In this document: one piece after another, positions 11,811 through 23,345 of the stretch
Position numbering within the stretch: the stretch's first letter is position 1
Layout: each line of letters opens with the position of its first letter
NCBI RefSeq assembly: GCF_964355755.1
Contig: NC_092673.1
Span: 6,269,001 to 6,333,000 of the forward strand
Reading direction: 5' to 3'
DNA: 64,000 nt
DNA from: Antedon mediterranea
Lineage: Eukaryota > Echinodermata > Crinoidea > Comatulida > Antedonidae
The notes under the pieces: generated by a model
The model's database searches: none
What the model was told of the DNA's origin: nothing
What the model saw: the letters and a program-made list of their open reading frames with translations, nothing else
Position numbers and translations under genes: made by a program

Positions 11811-12648
11811 GGCCCCGTTTCTGCTGCCAAAAATATACCGTATATATACGGTATATTTTATATACGGTATATTTTTTGGCAGCAGAAATGGGTCTCATAA
11901 AAAATATACCGTATATATATGCGGTATATATACCGCATAAATATCCCCATCGTTTATGGATATTATACGGTATATTCCAAAATATACCGTATATTTCGTA
12001 CCCCGTTTCTGCTGCACTCAAAATATACCGTATATGTGACCCGGCCCATGACACGAGGTAAAAAAAACTAACAGAGCGTGACGCGTTTGTTTGGTTTTTC
12101 TGCTGCATTGACACACACGTGTATAAGCAAGCAACAGATCAAAATATCACTGTGGACTGAAGAAATAACTATTTTTGCAATTCAATTGTGGGGAGAAGCA
12201 AAGGTTTGGGGGAGACTGCATGGCAACAGAAGACATACCGAGATTTACAAAAGTATCTCAAACAAAATAAAAGCAGAATTTGTGGTAGATTTAATCGTCT
12301 TCTTTGCATAAATCTAGTCAATGCCCATTCTACATTTCTAGATTGTTTGTGCGGTGTAAATTCGTTGCCACTTCTTCTCATTAGATTTAAAATAGAAAGC
12401 AATGCTACGACGTTTTGAGAAACCATCATTGTTTTGTTTTTGTCATGTAACCTCACTACACGAGACTCTAGGTCAATCCATACTTCCGTCTCACGAAATG
12501 CATTTTGGGTAATGAAAGCAAACTTGTTTACAGTCCATCCACTAAGTATGTGCAGCGGAAACGGTGCACGAATTTCATATACTGTATATATACGGTAAAT
12601 ACGGTATATTTATACGGTATATTTGGGATTGGCAGCACAAACAGGGCC
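11811..12648 (+). mobile_element. Harbinger-like MITE, 'CTGTTTCTGCTGC' group, ATACCGTAT type
   Basis: 838 bp, inverted ends GGCCCCGTTTCTGCTGCC and GGCCCTGTTTGTGCTGCC, flanked by AAT on both sides (11808-11810, 12649-12651). Copies of ATACCGTATATATACGGTAT fill the first 200 bp and the last 80 bp. The end is a compound hairpin: the terminal word recurs inverted at about 11877 and again direct at about 12005. The middle carries a Myb/SANT domain remnant. A sister element lies at 61411-62218. Confidence 0.85.
12141..12290 (+). pseudogene. Myb/SANT-like DNA-binding domain remnant in MITE
   Basis: One frame contains WTEE at 12153 followed by IQLWGEAKVW, then RLHGNRRHTEIYKSI and SNKIKAE. This is the pattern of the trihelix/Myb-SANT domain (Myb_DNA-bind_4 type): W-T-x-E-E, L-W-G-E, L-x-G-x-R-R, then Y-x-x-I-S-x-K-I. 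Harbinger transposons are known to encode a separate Myb/SANT protein that binds the element's subterminal DNA. Downstream the frame is lost where the third helix should be. The element at 61411 carries the homologous region, including that third helix. Confidence 0.65.
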
Positions 12649-12692
12649 AATGTTTTATGTTTGATGAATAAAGAATATTTGATTTGATTTGA
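12649..12692 (+). mobile_element. LINE 3' terminus with TTTGAT repeats
   Basis: 'gatgaataaagaatatttgatttgatttgatc' is split here into the end of a LINE tail: a poly(A)-like signal 'aataaa' and a short TTGAT tandem, as at CR1/L2 3' ends. It resumes the LINE interrupted at 10606 and 11810. Confidence 0.5.
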
Positions 12693-15600
12693 TCTATAGA
12701 CAAGAATACACTATCTAACTGAATAACATTTAGAAAAAGAAAAAAGCACATTTCCATCGCCCAAAAATAATGATAACATAGTTTTGGAGAAATGTTTAAG
12801 ACTTAATTACTATTCAGGTTATAGTTCTCTCCTCGCCTCAGAAGAGAAAAAGGCCAATGCTGGTTTATCCAGGTAACTAAAATGTGCAGTATGTAGTCAT
12901 ATTTGACATCAGGTGTACAGTATTAAACATCAATCAATATCAATCTATAATACATTTTGTTTCTCAAATAAAAACACAGATTTACTGAAGTTAAATGCAT
13001 TTCAAAAAGAAAATTGAATTCCAAAAAGATATTACATATTTTGTTTATCTCTGTTGGTTGTGAATTGAATAAAAAAAAGAAAGTATTACAAAACAAACGG
13101 GAAAATTATATTTCTTATAACTACTTTCTTAATTGTATCTAAAAATAAATTTTTGTAACATTCTTGATAATTATTTCCATAAAAGTACCAAATAATGTTA
13201 ATATTGGCAAGCCATACTAGTTTCACAACCATTGACCAGTGCGTGGTGTAATATACAAATATATAAATGCATGTTTCCTAAATATATTAAGCTATATAAT
13301 TACCTCACCTGGCTCACTGTTGATGTCAATGTTACACAGTTGATTTCATCTCACAACACATAAACATTTTCTGCATTAATTTTAATGTGCATGATTACAC
13401 TCTGTGAAATTATTTTTTTTCTTCTCTGTATTACTTTTTTTTTATTCAGTATGTTGTTTATTTCAAGATATTCCACAACATACTATATAATGCTAATGAC
13501 AGGAATGGTTAGATGCAAATATAGTAATAAATGTAAAGAAAACATGTGTATGCATGTTATGCTTATTAAAAATATGAATATAAAGCTGTCGTATGGTAGT
13601 TTCCCGATTAATCGTACGATCAAACGGTACTGGGTATGATCAACTAGCGTTCGTGTTCCCACCTAATCATCCATTCATAGAAGTACTGATGAAGATATCA
13701 ATCTGTGGCGACAATAGAATGGACCCGAGACCTGGCTATCTTCGACTTTTAAATAATAGAAAGTTTAGAAAATTTTTTGTTAGACTAGAAATGTACGTTG
13801 TATGTATATAGAAAAATGGTTGTAGTTTTCAAAATTACGTTGTATAAGTTTTCAAAATTACGTTGTATAAGTTGCGATGTGAAAAACTGTTATTTGATCG
13901 TTAGTTGTCGTGTACATAAAGCAAAAACATAAATATAATAAAATAAAATAAAATAAAAATTGTTAGTATAACTTAAAAAAATATGAATATAAAGCTCATG
14001 TGATCAAACAACTTGTCATGTGACAGAGATGTACAACATATTTACATTTCTGCCACATTACGATATTTTTACTTTAATTTGCTAATTAGATATTATTTAA
14101 AGGGTAAGTTTTTAGGGCTTCGTCTCGTTGCATAACCCATTTTGTATAATACTAACTAATAACAGGATTTTTATAGCGCACACACTGTACCACTCAAGAG
14201 TGCTCAAGGCGCTATAACTATGTTATATAATATATTAGAAAATTATTTTTAAATGTAAAGAATTATAATTTAATGTAGGACTTCAGATAGATAGATTAAT
14301 AAATAGAAAAGTAAAATAATTTATTTCCATCTATAAATTATCTATTTAATAAGACAATATTTTTTTCTTCAAAACATATTCTCAAAAATTAACAACTGCA
14401 GCTCAAAAATGACACGGCAAAAACATTTTATTATTAAATACAAACTTGTATCCCTTATTTTCAAGAGGATTAGGTTGATGATCATTTCAGAAGATCTTAT
14501 TAAAGTGATTTAGTAAGGTAAGCTTAGGATTAATTGGATTTGAAGATACAGAATATCATATTCATAGTCAATTCAAAATAGATAATATGTACTTAATATA
14601 CACAAGACCCATTATTCCCAAATGATCTATCATTCAAGCTCTAACCGGGACCAACATTGCTTAACTTAGGTGATCTGACAAGAATCGGTGTTTAAACGTC
14701 GTAAGGCCGTAGTTAATAATGCCTAACAATGTGTGATTATTCAAGCATTAATTTTGTTCTTCTTAATAAACAGCTTTTCATAAACACCTGTGTCTTTTGG
14801 ACTTGACAAAATAATTTCCTGAGCTTAAGGTAGATTTAATGGTATTTAGTTATTGATATGTGAAAATATTTCAAAGTCAACAAGTATAATAGCAGGTAAC
14901 ATTGTAAAACTGGAGTTAATCAATGACACAAAACCAAGTGTTGGGAAACAATAACAACACATTTAAACCTATCGGATGTCAGGATTAACAGTGTTTTGTT
15001 AACTAGTAAATAATCTCTGTAACACCTTTATTCATGTCTGTACAATGGAGCTATGCTGTAGTATAAAAATGATACAATAAAATAAACTACTGTAGACAAT
15101 GTGCACTTTAAAGAACTTTGTGGAGATGGTTTTATTGGGCAACCGTTTTGGGCAGCCAACATTCAAAATTATAGCACTACATGAATGTCCTACTGTATGC
15201 CTCATGAAATAGCCTTTGGCATCAATTAACAACAACATTTAAATCCATTACGTGGTCTGCCTACACACAATTAATGCATTATTAGTATATGTTAATAAAT
15301 ATATATTGACATTTTCACAGAAAATGTAAACTTAACTAGCACACTGCAAAAAGCAAAATGTTCAGTCAAAATGTTTCCATCATCAATCTTTTTTTCCCTT
15401 TGTAAATTCAGAAGAGTATTGATGTCACAAATTAATCAACTCTGCAACTCATCCATCATTCCTTATCAATGTAATTTCCTTTAGTTCATGCCTATATTAA
15501 ATTACAAACAGTTTGTTAAAAAAATGTAATTCCATGTAATTCTATCTGAAGATGAGTGTAGATACCTGGTTGGATGGTACCAAGTAATTAAGCAAGAAAG

Positions 15601-16436
15601 CTTTAATAAAACCAGTTCTCAGAACCATCACATAAAACATTTATCATCTCATAATAAATTAAACTTCACAGAATATTTAATAAATACAGTAAGTATTTAA
15701 TGATCTTTTATAATATTTATATGGCAAGTATTATAAGAGACAAGAGAGCAACTGTAGTTCATAGAGCGTACCATTTATGAAGAGGGGTATTCAATTCATT
15801 TTATTCTCGATTAAGTTACTGTATATCTCTCTTGACTTTGAGTTTGATGAGAATAATTCATAGTTACAGGTATTTTTTCCAAAAAATGCCCAATATTAAT
15901 TATTATGAGTAATTTGGGGGCGGGGGAGTGTAGTTCACAAGTTCAAAGACTACCATTTCCAAATTTTTTTTTTTTTCACTCTTCAAAGAAAATAAGCGGT
16001 TTATCCAGGTAAGATACGCACAAAATAGTAATTGTAAATTAAATTGCTCCTTAAATGCAACATTGATGAATAGATTAAAATCATACAATGATATCAAGGA
16101 TGCACTGATTGGAACACCACCTTGGAAGGTGTGTCTATACAGGCGTGCCTTGTAAAAGTGCAAATATCCTGAAGTTCGGTTTTCGGGAATAATCTTCAAC
16201 AAAATATAAGGCCACTGAGGATTATAAGAATAGGTGTGTACAGTGGATGGATAATTCTAAGAGAATGTACAGTAGGCTCAAGTCAACCTAAGTACAATTA
16301 TTTTTTATAGCATTTTATTTCTTTTAAACATAATTCGGAACTACTATGGAACGTCTGTAAATACTATAGAACACCCGTAATTACTCCTTAAATTGTACAG
16401 AATGAAGATATAAAACTACAGTTAAATACATTTTAA
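12693..16436. other. AT-rich DNA with scattered small repeats
   Basis: No gene recognised. Contains DIRS-end-like fragments with 'tttatccaggtaa' near 12860 and 16000, a 22-bp duplication near 13828-13871, an (AAAAT)n run near 13938-13960, and a short inverted repeat 'tatagcgcac...aaggcgctat' at 14172-14217. A frame at 13593-13811 has no supported identity. Confidence 0.45.
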
Positions 16437-16565
16437 ATTGTTTTTATTTTAAATGTTTTTCTTATAAGTATGTATTTCATTATCTTATTTTGTATTGCCA
16501 AGGAAGACAATTTTTGAAAATATCTTTGTGTTTTTGATGAATAAAGTATATAATCTATAAAAAGT
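16437..16565 (+). mobile_element. LINE 3' tail fragment
   Basis: T-rich sequence ending 'tttttgatgaataaagtata', close to the LINE tail at 12658-12675. Only the tail is present, as expected for a strongly 5'-truncated LINE insertion. Confidence 0.35.
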
Positions 16566-19500
16566 CCATACAAGTTTCTGTTATGGCATGTTGGTTCGAC
16601 AATCTCTACTTGATTCAATTTGACACAAAATTCTATTAAAATAAATAAGTAGAAGTTATAGAAAATGTCCTTAGCTACTATTTTTTATCTTGCAATCTTT
16701 TACAATCTAACAAAATATAAACCCTTTGATATATAACAATCGCGTTCACATATTGGGAATAAAACTGTCTCATATATTTCACAAATGTTCATTTACTGGC
16801 TAATTTTAAGACTTGATAGTAAACTGTTTGATTAGTGTGTCGTCTGAAATCTATCCTCATCACACCATCGTCTCGGAATGCGTCCTTGATCGTAGGGACA
16901 ATTGCCTCTTCAAAGCATCAGCGCGTCGTTTTTTAAACGAAGAAACTAATAATTTTATCAGCTCTATATCGTCCTCAATTCAAAGGCTTAATCCATGTTG
17001 GCTCGCAAATTTCAAATACATTTTGAACGTAAGCTGAAGTAACTAGACACCATAGTTCCAATGTATTAAGCTATTAGTCAATTTTTCTGTCATACGTTTG
17101 AAATTGAAATGACTACAGGATAATGGAAATGATTAAAATTCCATAAATGAAGCTTCCTTTGAATCGTCTTAGTTTCCTTCAAAAGTATAATTAATCAATT
17201 TATAGTTCCTCTTTTTTAGTTTATTATTTAAAAAGTAAATTAACTTCTTCCTATAATAAGGTGATATTGAAAATTGTTCTTTTTGTTTTGTAGAGTACAG
17301 CATATGATTCAGTGTTGTTTCATATGAAATGTTAATCGTACAATAACAAGATTCTATCTATTTATTTATTTTCAGAATTGTATTGTAAATGTACTGTACA
17401 CTTTCCAAACACCTTGGGAATAAGGGTTGGCCATTGGTAAAGCATACAGTACATTTCCCCTCTTTTACCCATTAATGTTTTTACAGAAAAGTTTTTCCAT
17501 TAGGAATGGTTGTTCCTGAGTAGAGGTCCTGTACTAAGTATTTTGTGGGAAAAAATTTTGATGAGACAAATAAAATTAAATGTAGAAACGTAAACTACAG
17601 AATTTATATAACAGTATAAATTATGACTTCATATATTAGCCTTTGATTCTAATGGCTTTATTCATGGTCGAGCAAAAATATCTGAACACTGATCCCACAT
17701 CATTACGATCTTTATGTCACATTAATCACTGCTCATCTCTGTTAACGAATCTGACAGCTCGGAAAATACAGTTAAAATATAGTATATGTTACGCTTGTTT
17801 TCTCTAGCTTTCAGATGACGATTGACTGCAAATGTATTAATATTATGATTAAATTTATATAAATCATATGTCCTTGGTGTTTTCTTTAACTTATATTGAA
17901 GTAGGCCTACATTTTTATTAAGAATAAAATACTGTAAAATCAGCTTTTGCTAGAATAATTTTCAATTTACAATATCAAGTTTTTTTATTTTGTGTTTTGA
18001 AAATGTTATTCAATAAATACTGTACCAGAAAAAATTATCAAAAAAGACCATGGGCTTCTTTTTGAGGTTTTACACTACTACTGTAATCCAGTTCCCTGCT
18101 TCAGAAATTTTGCACAACACAACACAACTGGACAACATATAGTTTTTGATCTTGAAGGAGGAAACTTTTATAATTTAAAATCTCAATGCTTCTCTTGGTG
18201 ATGACATGACCATATCTTTAAATTTAGATCAGTTCAACAACGGAGAGTTTTTTTTTTTATACAATAAAGGAAAATCCCTCCTAATTAAAGTCTTTTTTAA
18301 ATTCATTTTTTTCTATTGTGGATCAACCCATAATATTCCCATAGCATTGATTTGATTAAAAACCCATTATCTAATAACTCAGTATTATATCTCAGACTTT
18401 AAAATATAATTGCTCACTATAATCCACGTATCCTTCAACCTTGAAATTTTAAATAATAACAATTTAGTTTTAATTATGACATTCAAAGTATAAAGGCACC
18501 ATGTCCCAGCATGCATGAAGAATGGTTGCCATGGTTATCATAAACATCGATTAGACATAACCTTCAATACAGGTGAAATAATGAGTCGAGAGACACAGGA
18601 TAATTCGGTAACTGGAGCTATTGAATACAGACAGATAAAAATGCTTTGGGATATTAGAAAATGATACAACAGAGAACATAAATCATTGTGGCACACCCAA
18701 TTGTTGAACAGACGGTGAATATTGTACACTTCTTTCAATACAATGTAGACAAACATAAAGGTAAGACAAAGCACCATGAATCATGTAGTAGTAGGTATAG
18801 TAGCAACACTGACATCTTTCATGTGAAATTTAAGAATGACCCAACTAATTGGAAAATTGATTTTTAATATTATTTCAAATCTCAGAGGATCAGAAATGCG
18901 AGGTATCATCTTTTGCCAAAAGCAAAAGGACGTACAGTCTCCAGAGATTTGTTTAGTACACCGAACAATGATTTAAAAAGGCAATAACCTGATAACTAGA
19001 TAGAAGGTTTACTCATGACATAAAGAAGGGAGAGGAACACAAGATTTGCACAAGTACAGTATATCCAAAAGCGCTGCTTTTGTGCGAGGAGGTCCAAGTT
19101 GTTTCTTTAAACAATAATTCCAGGCAAGCGTTACGCCACCGATGCCAACATGTAAAGATCAATACAAATGACAATGTTGTATGCGATACTGAAGAATACT
19201 TGTTTTATTGCACTTTGACCTTTGATATCAATAGTATAGCTCCATCAAATCATCTTTCAAAGAGTTCCATTTCAAACCAATGCCCTTTTGGATGTAGATG
19301 TCTTGTAGCATTTCTAGAAATCTGTAATGTGTATTAAAACTTTTCCATCATTTCTCATGGCCTAAACTAAATCACATACTATGTCAATACCTGGCCACTT
19401 TGGTAACTTCTTCTATTCTAAACAAGACAGTCTAAGATTTACTCTTTATTTCATGTTTGATGTACTTTTTCAGCTACAAAAATCATTCAAATACTTGTTA

Positions 19501-19720
19501 ATGTTACACTGTAAATGATGCAAAATGCAAATAATTTGAATTGGCATTGTAAAACACTGTTATAAATTCCTAGACTTCATTAAACATTGTGTATTGCAAT
19601 TTACTACTCTGCAGAGACTTGTAGAAATTAGTTATCGTCATAACCATGTCACGTAGCATTTGAATCTGCATTCATAATGTTGTTCTCCTTTTGTATTGAA
19701 TTTATGCAAAATTTAATTGA
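16566..19720. other. AT-rich DNA without recognised gene
   Basis: An open stretch on + at about 16840-17030 ends at a GTAAGC donor-like site but matches no family I know. Another at 19080-19337 is likewise anonymous. Otherwise simple AT-rich sequence. Confidence 0.4.
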
Positions 19721-19724
19721 TAAA

Positions 19725-20190
19725 ACAAAGCTGAGATGTTGTGGAAAGAATGGGAAATGTACTTTGAAAATGTAGACATAGAAACTGAAGAAAGTTAGTA
19801 GAAAAAATGACAGTAAAGCCATCGGATAGCAGAGAAAAGTGCAGTAATCTACCATTCTGCAAATTTTACAAAGATAAACAAAGATGAAATGTTGTTGAAT
19901 GGAGAAAACACTTGAATTTGTAAAAAGCCACATAAACTGGAGATGAACAGTAAAGTGATGAAAATTAATGTACTGAAGCCATCGAATGACAGAGAAAAGT
20001 TATGGCAATCCAATGTTCTGCAAAGATGAAATGTTGTTGAATGGAGAAAACACTTACATTTGCAAAAATTCACAGAAACTGGAGATGTACAGTCAGTAGT
20101 AGGGAAAATTAAAAAAGCCATCGTATAGCAGAGAAAAGTTATGGTAATCTAATCTTCTGCAAAGTTGACTTGATATAGAACAATGATGAC
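19725..20190. repeat. Tandem repeat, unit about 130-170 bp, about 3 copies
   Basis: Blocks sharing 'gccatcg-atagcagagaaaagt', 'gatgaaatgttgttgaatgg', 'agaaaacactt' and 'aaactggagatg' recur at about 19820, 19985 and 20120, with internal deletions. The third copy is the most decayed. Confidence 0.7.
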
Positions 20191-20731
20191 ACGTTATTCT
20201 CACTGGATGACAAATGTAGTCATAGAAATAATGATTGATAGCTGAGGAAAGTACAGTTAAGACAATCTTATGCAAAGTACTGTAAAACTACAGTATATGT
20301 TGAATAGATGACAAATGCACTTTTGCAAATTTACTGCAGCCAAAATGGAATATCATCAACATAACCATCTTGTACTCTTTCCTAACAGATGTCTCAAGAT
20401 ATATATATTTTTTAATCCAGTGTATCTACTGTATAATGTACTACTGTAGTTGGAGCAACTACATCAACATCAAGCTCGACTTGCTGATGTGGTGAGTCTT
20501 CTGGCCAGTGCCAGATCCCATTGTGTGTCACTGTCTTTGACTGCATCAGAAATACTGTAGTAGTGAATGTGTTTTAAAGAGAACACATTACAGTACAGCA
20601 TTTATCTGTCATAATGCTCCTTTGTGTTTCCATCATCAAGCATCAAGGACAGGGCTTTGTTCCATTCAATAGCCATAAGGTTTCCACATGTCTGGAACCA
20701 GTTCCTTGAAATCATTGACTGCTGAAATCTC
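20191..20731. other. AT-rich DNA without recognised gene
   Basis: Several TACTGTA or TACAGTA heptamers; nothing else assigned. Confidence 0.4.
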
Positions 20732-20734
20732 TAA

Positions 20735-20975
20735 GGGCCTGTTTCTGCTGCATACAAAATAACCGGTTAAAATCGGTGTGAATAAATTAAAATCGGTGTG
20801 AATAAATTAACTCCATTTTCTTGGCAGCAGAAACAAGACAAATTTTTGGTAACCGGTTAAAAGGCAGCGCAAAATCACCGGTTAAAAACACCAATTTAAA
20901 TCGGTGTTAGAACGCCGTTTAACCGGTTATCGCTGAGCAATTCTTAGCTGCAACACGAAATAACGGTTATTTGAT
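20735..20975 (+). mobile_element. Harbinger-like MITE end, AACCGGTT type
   Basis: Starts GGGCCTGTTTCTGCTGC directly after TAA (20732-20734). The interior repeats AACCGGTTAAAA and AAATCGGTGT, and the terminal word recurs inverted at about 20824 (ggcagcagaaac), the same compound-hairpin design as at 11811 and 61411. I could not find a matching right end, so the element may be truncated; the end coordinate is approximate. Confidence 0.6.
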
Positions 20976-21340
20976 TGACAGTTGTGACCCCGGGTCAGAT
21001 ACTTATATTATATTTATTTTAGGGTCTCAAAAAATTATTTATAAACCGCTTTTAAAATACACAGAAAAAAAAAGTTTTTGGTGTGGCTGTGTTTCATATC
21101 AAGTCCCATAAGAACATAATTTGGCATCAAAAACTAACACCTGATGGTTTACCATGTTAATGTAAATATCATATGGTATACTAAACATACTGAATGTCAT
21201 GGTTGCCAGGACAACGTCACGTCCACTAAACACAGACAGGAGGAAGGTGTTCTCGTGGGATTGGCAGTTATGCTAGATGATAATCCACCATTATAATCTC
21301 GTAAAAAGACGGAATTTATATTCAAAACAAAGCGGAAAGA

Positions 21341-21428
21341 ATGTCTATTGTTTTGTATTTACTGATAATTGTCACCATATATAGTGGTAGGCGCTACACT
21401 TATGGATGTGAACTTGTGTTGGGTGAAG
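21341..21428 (+). CDS. Possible first exon encoding a signal peptide
   Basis: An ATG with A at -3 opens a 29-codon frame that starts MSIVLYLLIIVTIYSG, a short hydrophobic stretch typical of a secretory signal, then reads on through a Cys-containing segment to a strong donor, GAAG|GTGAGT, at 21429. The frame stops just past the donor, so splicing would be needed. No downstream exon was recognised, and it lies antisense within the presumed HS2ST intron 660 bp from its exon. It could be chance. Confidence 0.25.
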
Positions 21429-21759
21429 GTGAGTAGAGAAACCTATCTTCAAAGTTTCTATCTAAACTTAAAATGTATTTAAGGCCTTCATCTGGCCTAA
21501 TTTTAAAACACATCATAATTAACCTCAAGAAACCGCTGGATACCTGAAAGTACTGTTTTTATATCAATCGTACCCACCCATAACTTTTGACACCCACCAC
21601 ACATTTCCCAAGTTACATCCATATGCACTAATGGCTGCAGTGGGACCATGGAGGAACTGATCCTCTCTATTAATTTTTCAATGTGGTATTTTGATAGCGA
21701 TGTGGTGTAATTGTAAGGAATACCGCATCCAAGAGGTATGCATTTAAGACCTGTCTATG

Positions 21760-21992
21760 ACATATTGCTTGTTGTATCCTCTCATTGCCTCGTGTTTCAG
21801 AAGGGGTGTAAAGCCGTTGGTCTCATGTATAAAAAAAATAACTCAATACATAAAAAGAGTTGGGGATCGCCTCCCTCCTAGTATGCAGATCATGGTCCAG
21901 TGTAAACCAAGACTTCTGAGAGTGCAGTCTTGTACTAACAGGGTCACCCAGTATAAAGAATGTTAATACAGTATCTATCTATCTATCTCATT
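21760..21992 (+). mobile_element. SINE 3' part with TATC tail
   Basis: Shares 'ctctcattgcctcgt' with the SINE at 36050 and 'gtcacccagtataaa' with the 3' end of the SINE at 30140, then ends in a TATC tandem (21971-21988). No tRNA-like head is visible, so it is 5'-truncated. Confidence 0.5.
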
Positions 21993-22088
21993 TCTGATTG
22001 GACTGGGAAATTGAACCCAAGTATTTGTTTCCTAACAACTCAGCTACCGCTATATCACCAAATTGTAAAGTTCCAAAAATGTACTTAC

Positions 22089-22381
22089 CTGATCTGCTAA
22101 GGCCATCACATGCATGTTCCTAGTTGTATTAATGTGTAGTACGTTAAATTCATTCTCGACGCACAAATCATACGCAATGTTCGTGAAAGACGTGCTCCCA
22201 GTTTTTGGAACACGATTATATATAATCACTAAGTCTCTGGTATCAAAAAACTTTTGGTTACTTTCTTTGACCGATGACGGCCGATGTGCCTCGACAAAAC
22301 TTTCTTTATTGGTTCGTTTTAAAGTTCTCCTTTTCACCATATTAAAATCCCCATTTCTTTCCATTTTAATAACTTTATTTT
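22089..22381 (-). CDS. Heparan-sulfate 2-O-sulfotransferase, internal exon
   Basis: A 293-nt exon on the minus strand encoding the start of the sulfotransferase domain. HS2ST transfers sulfate from PAPS to the 2-O position of iduronic acid in heparan sulfate in the Golgi. The frame contains [20 protein letters not shown], holding the PAPS 5'-phosphosulfate loop (PKTGSTS), then [15 protein letters not shown], which closely follows animal HS2ST. The acceptor is a long pyrimidine run ending TTTTTACAG before 22381; the donor is CAG|GTAAGT at 22089/22088, phase 0. The frame is open at the 5' side, so the membrane anchor should lie in an exon upstream (higher coordinates), which I did not find. Later exons, expected at lower coordinates, were not found either. 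The upstream part between anchor and domain is divergent and basic. Confidence 0.9.
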
Positions 22382-23274
22382 CTGTAAAAAGAAAAAGAAA
22401 ATATACAATTACAATAAAGTGCTTAATTTTAAGTTACATTATTATGTTAAATTTCTTTTAAATTATTTATGTTAAAGCTGAAACACCTGGTTCAATAAAA
22501 TATTAAATACATTTTAAATTTATTTTCAAGCATTGACAATAACAATCAACTCAAGTTGACCCTTTAAAGGGGTCGAAAGGCAATATTACTGTAATGGGCT
22601 ACTGTAGATCTCAATAAAGATATAATTAAAATAATCAAAAAGCTCAATCAAAACGGTGAAACTTATAAACAGCCAGAAAGAATTAGTGCCAAGCTTTACA
22701 AAAACACTATTCCATCGTCAGGGATAATAACGAAGGAATTAAGTCTTTTACCATTATGAGCAATGACACCTTGCTGGGTTTTGTTTTCATTTAGAATTGA
22801 TCTTGTCTTAAGCGATAAAAATTGTGCTTTATCATTCAATTACACGGGTATTCTGGGTGACATTAAGATTGAAATTGTTTAGTGAAATGTAGTCGAGCAG
22901 AAGACTTCAAATACACAGGTGTTAATTCACTTATAATTCATTTAATGAAAGCTGTATAATATAGTGTAGAATTGGCAAAACTAATAAAATCAGTGTTTAT
23001 TAAATAACAGCAATTTAATTTTTAGTTATCAAGCAATGATGAATCTCGCGGTACCCACAAAAGAATTTTAAAAAAGACTAAAACGTTTAAAGAAGAATAG
23101 AACAAACTTGTCAGGTACTACTACAATATAAGAAGACATTATATAAATTATAAATTTATACAGTGTTTTCTGATGATTGTTAAAATTGTATTAACTATAG
23201 AGCAGGCAGAATTTTTAAAACATTTTATAAACACATCCAACAGTGAGAAACTTTATAATTACAGGATGGCTATA
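22382..23274. other. Presumed HS2ST intron, AT-rich
   Basis: Non-coding by inspection. The pyrimidine tract of the HS2ST exon acceptor occupies 22382-22402 on the minus strand. Confidence 0.5.
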
Positions 23275-23345
23275 CTGTACTACCCTGGTACTAGGTTAGG
23301 ATTGAACCCTGGATCTTGTGAATGGAAGGTACCACCAAGCTAGAA
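23275..23345 (-). mobile_element. tRNA-like SINE head
   Basis: On the minus strand a B-box-like GGGTTCAATCC follows an A-box-like 'tagcttggtggtacc' at tRNA spacing. Related heads occur at 42160-42240 (+) and 54288-54362 (-). Confidence 0.4.

Noticed and set aside
13593-13811. Frame containing GDNRMDPRPG, like a degenerate 2A-type motif at the start of some LINE proteins
   Set aside because: Too divergent from the GDxExNPGP pattern and no LINE domain follows.
16840-17037. Plus-strand exon candidate ending at GTAAGC
   Set aside because: No convincing acceptor and no recognisable protein; left as anonymous sequence.
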